From Sneathiella limimaris (GTDB lineage Bacteria > Pseudomonadota > Alphaproteobacteria > Sneathiellales > Sneathiellaceae), in contig NZ_JABBYJ010000001.1 of assembly GCF_012932565.1 (NCBI RefSeq), positions 1,240,001-1,304,000 on the forward strand: 64,000 nucleotides of DNA, given 5' to 3'. The position numbers and the translations under genes are program-made. This document shows, piece by piece, positions 58,789 through 64,000 of this stretch (its first letter is position 1; the number at the start of each line of letters is the position of its first letter). Under the pieces are notes generated by a model. That model was not told where the DNA came from and searched no databases. It saw only the letters and a list, made by a program, of their open reading frames with translations.

Positions 58789-61590
58789 TTATTTGGTTTT
58801 TAGACCCTTTAGGACTGCAAAAGGAGAGTTGGGATCGAATCCTTTGTCTTTTGCTTTGCTAAATTTGTTAGGGGTCTTTGGCCCTTTGCCAGGCTTACTG
58901 CCTTTTTTGTTCTGAGGCTTGGCGCCATCGCCTTTGGGGCCTTTAAACTTCCGTTTTTTGAAGCCGACTTTCTTGTAAGTGACATCGTCACCTTCGCCTG
59001 AGGCTTCATATCCAAGATGTTCAAGGATCAGCGTAAACTGTTCCTTTGTTGTGCCAACGAGAGACAGCATCTCATGGGTTGGTTTAAAGGGCAGATTGCG
59101 AGGCAGGTTCTTTTTGTCCTGCTCTTTCGCCTTGGCTTCAGTTGATGTTGGTTTTTCTTCCGCTACGGGTGTCTCGGGTGAGGCTTCCGCAGGCGCTTCC
59201 ACTGTTTCAGCTGAAGTTTCCGCTTTGGTTCCTTCTGCGTTTGTTTCTTCAGCGGTTGCCTCGCTGGTTTCAGTCAATGCTGCAGCTGGTTTTTCCTCTG
59301 TTTCCAGAAGACCGCGAGACGCTTTTCTAAGAAGACCCGCCAAACGGTCGAGCATATCCAGACGGACTGCCAAATTTTTGATCAGGGCATAACCAGCGGT
59401 CAGGTAATATTCCCTAGGAAGTTTTTCCGTAACTTCATAGGAAACCCGGCCTGCAGGTGGCGGCGGTGGTATTTGACCGCGCTCTTCATGGATAGCCCAA
59501 AGAAGAATACGAAGCTGTGTTGGATCTGGTTTTAACAGAAGCGGCATAAAGACATGCTCGTAGCCTACACGCAGTCCGCCAAATTTAAGGCGACCGAAAT
59601 CTTTTTTATCCAAAGTGCGGATTTGATCATTCAGCTTGAAGCGGGGCATGGCACCGAGGGCTTCACTCACTTGATAGGCAATACCGCGAGTTGTGCCAGT
59701 CAGTGGCAGGTCGGCAAGTTTTACCAATGCCGCCAAACGCGTATTGATCTGATCAGTTACAAACGTATTCAGTCTTTTGGTGACAGCTTCCAATGGAGCA
59801 CCGTTGAGCTGTTCACTTGCCAGAAGATTAACTTTAGGGCGAAGGACAGAATCTCCCTTGGAGAGCTTGCCAACAGGCATTTCATTCCAAAGGATTTCAC
59901 CAGTTTCACTGAGAGAGAAAGCGTCATCCTCAGCCTGCGAAAGGGCTTGAGCCCGCGCATTGAGCTCTTTAACGACGGCTTTGTTTCCAATATTTTTCAG
60001 CGTTCTGGCATCGGTGTGACTTACAGACATGTCCGATGTAAAACGTAAACCCTTCAAAGTTCCGATGAAATGTCCTTCGACGTGGACATCTCCCATTTCG
60101 TTAATTTCGGCTTCCAATTGACTTCTGTCTTTCAGTTTTCGCACCAGTACTGCGGTGCGTTTATCTACAAATCTTTGAGTCAGACGCTCATGCAGGGCAT
60201 CTGACAGGTTATCTTCTATTCCACGTGCAACGTCTTGCCAATATTTATAATCATTGACCCAATCCGGTACATGGGAAATATATGTCCATGTTCGCGTATG
60301 GGCAATCCGTGTTGCAAGAGTATCAATGTCTCCATCAGTTCTCTTCAGTTTTTCAAGGTGCCCGGCGATCCAATCCGTTGGCAACTTACCCGACGGACCT
60401 TGCAAATTCATGAAGATCTGTTTGAGCAGTTTCACATGCACATCATGCATGGTTTTTCGAAAATCTGGAACCTGACAGACTTGCCATAACCGACGTACCG
60501 CAGCGCTGCCATGGGAAATCTTTTGGATATCTGGATCTTTGGCAAGTGACATGAGTGTCTTGTAGTCGTCTGGTTCCCGCGGAGAAATTAGTCCGCTATG
60601 CTTTGAGGGAACCTCAAGACTTCTTTGCAAATCCCGAACTGTATTGAAAGCCAAATTCCGATTTCGCCAGCGGATTTGTTTGACTGCTTCAAATTGGTGG
60701 TTCTCAATTTGCTCGATCAGGTCTTCGTCCATTGGGGGCACATTCGCTGTGGTACCAAAGCTACCGTTATTCATATGCCGACCGGCTCGGCCCGCGATTT
60801 GCGCCATTTCGGTTGCGGTGAGGCTTCGATTGATTTGCCCATCAAACTTGTAAGTGCTGGCAAAGGCGACGTGGTCGATATCCATATTGAGGCCCATGCC
60901 GATGGCGTCAGTCGCCACCAGATAATCCACATCGCCAGACTGATAAAGCTCTACTTGTGCATTTCGGGTTCGCGGTGACAGACTACCCATTACAACGGCA
61001 GCGCCGCCCCGTTGGCGACGAACCAGTTCAGCGATCGCATACACATCATTGGTGGAAAAGGTCACAATCGCTGTTCGGCTTGGAAGCCTTGATAGCTTTT
61101 TGGCGCCCTTGTAGGTCAGTTCTGAAAACCGCTTCCGTTGGATGAACTTGGCTCTTGGGATCAGTTTTTGGATCCAGCCTTTTATGATGCTAGAGCCCAA
61201 AAACATCGTTTCATGGGTTCCACGCGCATGCAAAAGACGATCTGTAAAGACATGCCCCCGTTCAGGGTCGGCCGCGAGTTGAACTTCGTCCACCGCCAGG
61301 AATTGAAAGTCGCGGGTGAGTGGCATCGCCTCAACTGTGCAGATGAAATAAGAGGCCTGAGGGGGCGTGATTTTTTCTTCGCCTGTTACAAGAGCAACGT
61401 TGGCAGCTCCTTTGATCGCGACGACCCTGTCATATATTTCCCGAGCCAAAAGTCGAAGCGGCAAGCCGATAATGCCATCTGTATGAGCCATCATCCGCTC
61501 GACTGCCAAATGGGTTTTCCCAGTATTGGTTGGGCCCAATACGGCGGTAACTGGGCTAAACTCTTTTGTTTTTGGGGAGGATGCTGCCAC
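58789..61590 (-). CDS. SUV3-like DExH RNA helicase
   Basis: 933 aa. Walker A is GPTNTGKT at 19-26, Walker B-like motif II is VDEVQ near residue 98, and the C-terminal RecA half has MGSLSPRTRNAQVELY and QIAGRAGRH. This is the SUV3 family, which in mitochondria partners PNPase in RNA decay. After the helicase core comes a unique region, then a low-complexity Ala/Glu/Thr-rich segment (ETSEATAEETNAEGTKAETS) and a Lys/Gly-rich basic tail. Start ATG 61590. The S4 protein gene follows with no gap. Confidence 0.88.
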   Translation of the reverse strand: MAASSPKTKEFSPVTAVLGPTNTGKTHLAVERMMAHTDGIIGLPLRLLAREIYDRVVAIKGAANVALVTGEEKITPPQASYFICTVEAMPLTRDFQFLAVDEVQLAADPERGHVFTDRLLHARGTHETMFLGSSIIKGWIQKLIPRAKFIQRKRFSELTYKGAKKLSRLPSRTAIVTFSTNDVYAIAELVRRQRGGAAVVMGSLSPRTRNAQVELYQSGDVDYLVATDAIGMGLNMDIDHVAFASTYKFDGQINRSLTATEMAQIAGRAGRHMNNGSFGTTANVPPMDEDLIEQIENHQFEAVKQIRWRNRNLAFNTVRDLQRSLEVPSKHSGLISPREPDDYKTLMSLAKDPDIQKISHGSAAVRRLWQVCQVPDFRKTMHDVHVKLLKQIFMNLQGPSGKLPTDWIAGHLEKLKRTDGDIDTLATRIAHTRTWTYISHVPDWVNDYKYWQDVARGIEDNLSDALHERLTQRFVDKRTAVLVRKLKDRSQLEAEINEMGDVHVEGHFIGTLKGLRFTSDMSVSHTDARTLKNIGNKAVVKELNARAQALSQAEDDAFSLSETGEILWNEMPVGKLSKGDSVLRPKVNLLASEQLNGAPLEAVTKRLNTFVTDQINTRLAALVKLADLPLTGTTRGIAYQVSEALGAMPRFKLNDQIRTLDKKDFGRLKFGGLRVGYEHVFMPLLLKPDPTQLRILLWAIHEERGQIPPPPPAGRVSYEVTEKLPREYYLTAGYALIKNLAVRLDMLDRLAGLLRKASRGLLETEEKPAAALTETSEATAEETNAEGTKAETSAETVEAPAEASPETPVAEEKPTSTEAKAKEQDKKNLPRNLPFKPTHEMLSLVGTTKEQFTLILEHLGYEASGEGDDVTYKKVGFKKRKFKGPKGDGAKPQNKKGSKPGKGPKTPNKFSKAKDKGFDPNSPFAVLKGLKTK

Positions 61591-61907
61591 AGGATCAACT
61601 TAAGTCATACAATCGGGTATATCGTTCAAGATATAAGCGGAAGCTCTCTGATAGCAACATTTGGCGCTGAAGGCAAAGGCAGAGAAGGTTGGAAGCTCGA
61701 CTTCTTGTTTCATACGTTGGGCCGTTTTGGGTCTTCCTATTCTTCTAAACCAAACAAGTGTTTGCTTTGTTATTGAAAATCGCATGCGATCTAGCTTAAA
61801 AAGGCATGAAACATATATAATAAGCAAAAAGGGCATTTCGTTCTGTCAAATTGACAAGCGTTACTGTTGCGGTGCAATATTGCGCCAAAAAATGAGGGAT
61901 TGAGAAG
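61591..61907. other. Divergent intergenic region between helicase and methylmalonyl-CoA mutase
   Basis: 317 nt without a supported gene. AT-rich patches are present, but I see no convincing promoter, hairpin or operator. Confidence 0.5.
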
Positions 61908-64000
61908 ATGAGCGAGTTTCCGAAAGCAAGCCTGAATGCATGGAAAGAGGTGGCCGAAAAGGAGCTTCGCGGTCGGTCATTAGATGAGCTGAACTGGGAA
62001 ACACCTGAAGGGATTACGGTTAAACCGCTCTACACTGCGGATGACGTCAAGTCTTTGGCTCTGGAAGAAGAACTTCCCGGATTTGCCCCCTTTAAACGGG
62101 GCGTTCGCGCCAGTATGTATGCCAACAGGCCTTGGACTATCCGCCAATATGCAGGTTTTTCAACCGCAGAAGAATCAAACGCGTTCTACAAACGTAACCT
62201 TGCAGCCGGTCAAAAAGGCCTCTCCGTTGCATTCGATCTAGCAACGCATCGTGGATATGATAGCGATCATCCGCGCGTCGTTGGTGATGTCGGTAAAGCA
62301 GGCGTGGCAATCGATTCTGTGGAGGATATGAAAATCCTCTTCGATGAGATTCCGCTCGATGAGATGTCTGTATCCATGACCATGAACGGTGCGGTGCTTC
62401 CGATTCTCGCAAACTATATTGTCGCGGCTGAAGAGCAAGGGGTAACACCGGACAAACTGGCCGGCACAATTCAGAATGATATTCTGAAGGAGTTCATGGT
62501 TCGCAATACCTACATTTATCCACCAGAACCGAGCATGCGGATTATTGGGGATATTATTGGCTACACGTCAAAAAATATGCCGCGGTTTAATTCCATCTCA
62601 ATTTCTGGTTATCACATGCAGGAAGCCGGTGCGACCCAGGTTCAGGAGCTGGCGTTCACAATTGCAGATGGCCTTGAATATGCCCGCGCGGCTATGGCGT
62701 CAGGTCTAAAAATTGATGAGTTCGCGCCTCGGCTCAGTTTCTTCTTTGCTATTGGTATGAACTTCTTCATGGAGGTCGCCAAACTTCGGGCTGCTCGTGT
62801 TCTTTGGGCCAGAGTGATGAAACAGTTTGATCCTCAGAAAGAACAGTCCTTGATGCTTAGGACACATTGCCAGACATCCGGAGTAAGCCTGACAGAGCAA
62901 GATCCTTATAACAACGTGATCCGCACTGCCTATGAAGCCATGGCGGCTGTATTGGGTGGAACCCAAAGTCTTCATACAAATGCATTGGATGAAGCGATCG
63001 CGCTACCAACCGATTTCTCTGCCCGGATTGCCCGGAATACTCAGCTTATCCTCGCTGAAGAGACAGGTGTTCCTAACGTGGTCGATCCGCTGGGTGGCAG
63101 TTACTACGTAGAAAGCCTGACCAACTCCCTGATTGAAGATGCCTGGAAGCTGATTCAAGAGGTTGAGGAACTGGGTGGTATGACCAAAGCTGTCGAAAGC
63201 GGTATGCCGAAACTGCAGATCGAGGAATCTGCAGCGCGAAAACAGGCCCGCATTGACCGGGGTGAAGAAACCATCGTCGGCGTTAATAAATACGCGCTGA
63301 AGGAAGACGACAGTAATATTGAAATCTTGGACGTTGATAATACCGAGGTTCTGCGTCAGCAGGTTGCCCGTCTTGAAAAGATCCGCGCTAACAGAAACGA
63401 GACGGCTTGTCAGGCAGCGTTGGATGCGCTGACTGAAGGGGCAAAAGGTAACGCTAACCTCCTTGAGCTCTGTGTAAATGCTGCACGCGAGCGTGCGACT
63501 GTTGGGGAGATTTCAGACGCTATGGAAAAAGTCTTTACCCGCCACCGGGCTGAAATTAAGTCCATTTCAGGTGTATATGGCTCGGCATACGAAGGTGATG
63601 CTGGGTTTGAGCAAATTCAGAAAGATATTGAAGGGTTCGCCGCTGAACAGGGTCGTCGTCCACGTATGCTAGTTGTGAAACTAGGCCAGGACGGACATGA
63701 CCGCGGCGCTAAAGTCATTGCGACAGCCTTTGCCGATATTGGGTTCGATGTCGATGTTGGACCTTTGTTCCAGACACCAGCAGAGGCCGCCAAAGATGCC
63801 ATTGAAAGCGATGTTCATGTGATCGGCATCTCCTCTCAAGCGGCTGGACATAAAACTCTGGTGCCACAGATTATTGAGGAACTAAAAGCCCAAGGTGCTG
63901 ATGATATCCTTGTGGTTTGCGGCGGTGTGATCCCTCAACAGGATTATGATGCCCTTTACAGTGCAGGTGTTTCAGCAATTTATGGCCCTGGAACAAATAT
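61908..64000 (+). CDS. scpA: Methylmalonyl-CoA mutase (3' partial)
   Basis: Coenzyme B12 enzyme interconverting methylmalonyl-CoA and succinyl-CoA. The frame is open from ATG 61908 ([20 protein letters not shown]) to the window edge, 697 codons, so only about the last 20 residues are missing. The catalytic TIM-barrel half is complete ([36 protein letters not shown]). The B12 domain starts near [21 protein letters not shown] with the Co-ligand DxHxx[11 protein letters not shown] and [12 protein letters not shown] follow. Gln stands where many relatives have Leu (SSLAAG). No metallochaperone or epimerase gene is visible yet. Confidence 0.95.
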   Translation, partial: MSEFPKASLNAWKEVAEKELRGRSLDELNWETPEGITVKPLYTADDVKSLALEEELPGFAPFKRGVRASMYANRPWTIRQYAGFSTAEESNAFYKRNLAAGQKGLSVAFDLATHRGYDSDHPRVVGDVGKAGVAIDSVEDMKILFDEIPLDEMSVSMTMNGAVLPILANYIVAAEEQGVTPDKLAGTIQNDILKEFMVRNTYIYPPEPSMRIIGDIIGYTSKNMPRFNSISISGYHMQEAGATQVQELAFTIADGLEYARAAMASGLKIDEFAPRLSFFFAIGMNFFMEVAKLRAARVLWARVMKQFDPQKEQSLMLRTHCQTSGVSLTEQDPYNNVIRTAYEAMAAVLGGTQSLHTNALDEAIALPTDFSARIARNTQLILAEETGVPNVVDPLGGSYYVESLTNSLIEDAWKLIQEVEELGGMTKAVESGMPKLQIEESAARKQARIDRGEETIVGVNKYALKEDDSNIEILDVDNTEVLRQQVARLEKIRANRNETACQAALDALTEGAKGNANLLELCVNAARERATVGEISDAMEKVFTRHRAEIKSISGVYGSAYEGDAGFEQIQKDIEGFAAEQGRRPRMLVVKLGQDGHDRGAKVIATAFADIGFDVDVGPLFQTPAEAAKDAIESDVHVIGISSQAAGHKTLVPQIIEELKAQGADDILVVCGGVIPQQDYDALYSAGVSAIYGPGTN

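Noticed and set aside
61138-61776. 212-codon plus-strand frame overlapping the helicase start
   Set aside because: The translation has no recognisable fold, and most of it is antisense to the Walker A and motif II region of the helicase.

Overview
This window looks like chromosomal DNA of a free-living, flagellated, probably marine alphaproteobacterium of medium G+C. The support is: the block rng-maf-infA-phosphatase-UPF0262-hisD-hisG-DUF2948-murA beside tRNA-Phe; flagellin genes accompanied by flaF and flbT; a short-form HisG; a SUV3-like helicase next to an S4 protein; and many ABC/TRAP binding proteins. Genus cannot be fixed by eye; a Sneathiella-like lineage is only a guess. I see no insertion sequence, integrase, prophage, CRISPR array or rRNA.

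Layout. 1-5072: a branched-chain amino-acid type ABC importer (binding protein, livG, livF, livH, livM), with a hairpin after the binding-protein gene and a strong terminator after livM. 5256-7770: an MDR oxidoreductase and an AlkX/YcaQ-type DNA glycosylase. 8020-16742 (minus strand): tRNA-Phe and the conserved housekeeping block through murA and dcd. 16891-19679: tRNA-Thr, a periplasmic binding-protein/sensor-like fusion, a small membrane protein and a GST. 19949-29311: a BMP-type (nucleoside-like) ABC importer followed by a cytosine-deaminase-like amidohydrolase, a flavin dehydrogenase and a ThDP enzyme, which looks like an uptake-and-breakdown operon. 29308-31521 (minus): a PEBP protein and a biotin-dependent carboxyltransferase.

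31658-39942 is a flagellar filament island. It has two flagellin-flaF modules, a DUF1217 gene and flbT. Between the modules sit two convergent TPR-sulfotransferase paralogues of identical length (523 aa). A textbook sigma-54 site precedes flagellin 1, and a run of three hairpins precedes flagellin 2. 40291-45846 encodes an 1851-residue RTX protein with a possible LapG-type cleavage motif near its N terminus and about 63 uninterrupted nonapeptides, most with Met where Leu/Ile is usual.

45986-49599: a small membrane protein, a DksA-like zinc protein and the 2-oxoacid:acceptor oxidoreductase pair korAB. 49884-52533: a TetR regulator, an AsmA-like protein and an orphan TAXI binding protein. 52779-55809: an acyl-CoA dehydrogenase/class II aldolase/cyclase operon of unknown substrate. 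55930-61590: an Nfu protein with an extra degenerate NifU domain, small unknown proteins, a CDP-alcohol phosphatidyltransferase, an Hsp15-like S4 protein and a SUV3-like helicase. From 61908 to the window edge runs methylmalonyl-CoA mutase, truncated at its 3' end.

The best candidates for something undescribed are the flagellin/sulfotransferase island and the neighbouring Met/Tyr-rich RTX protein.
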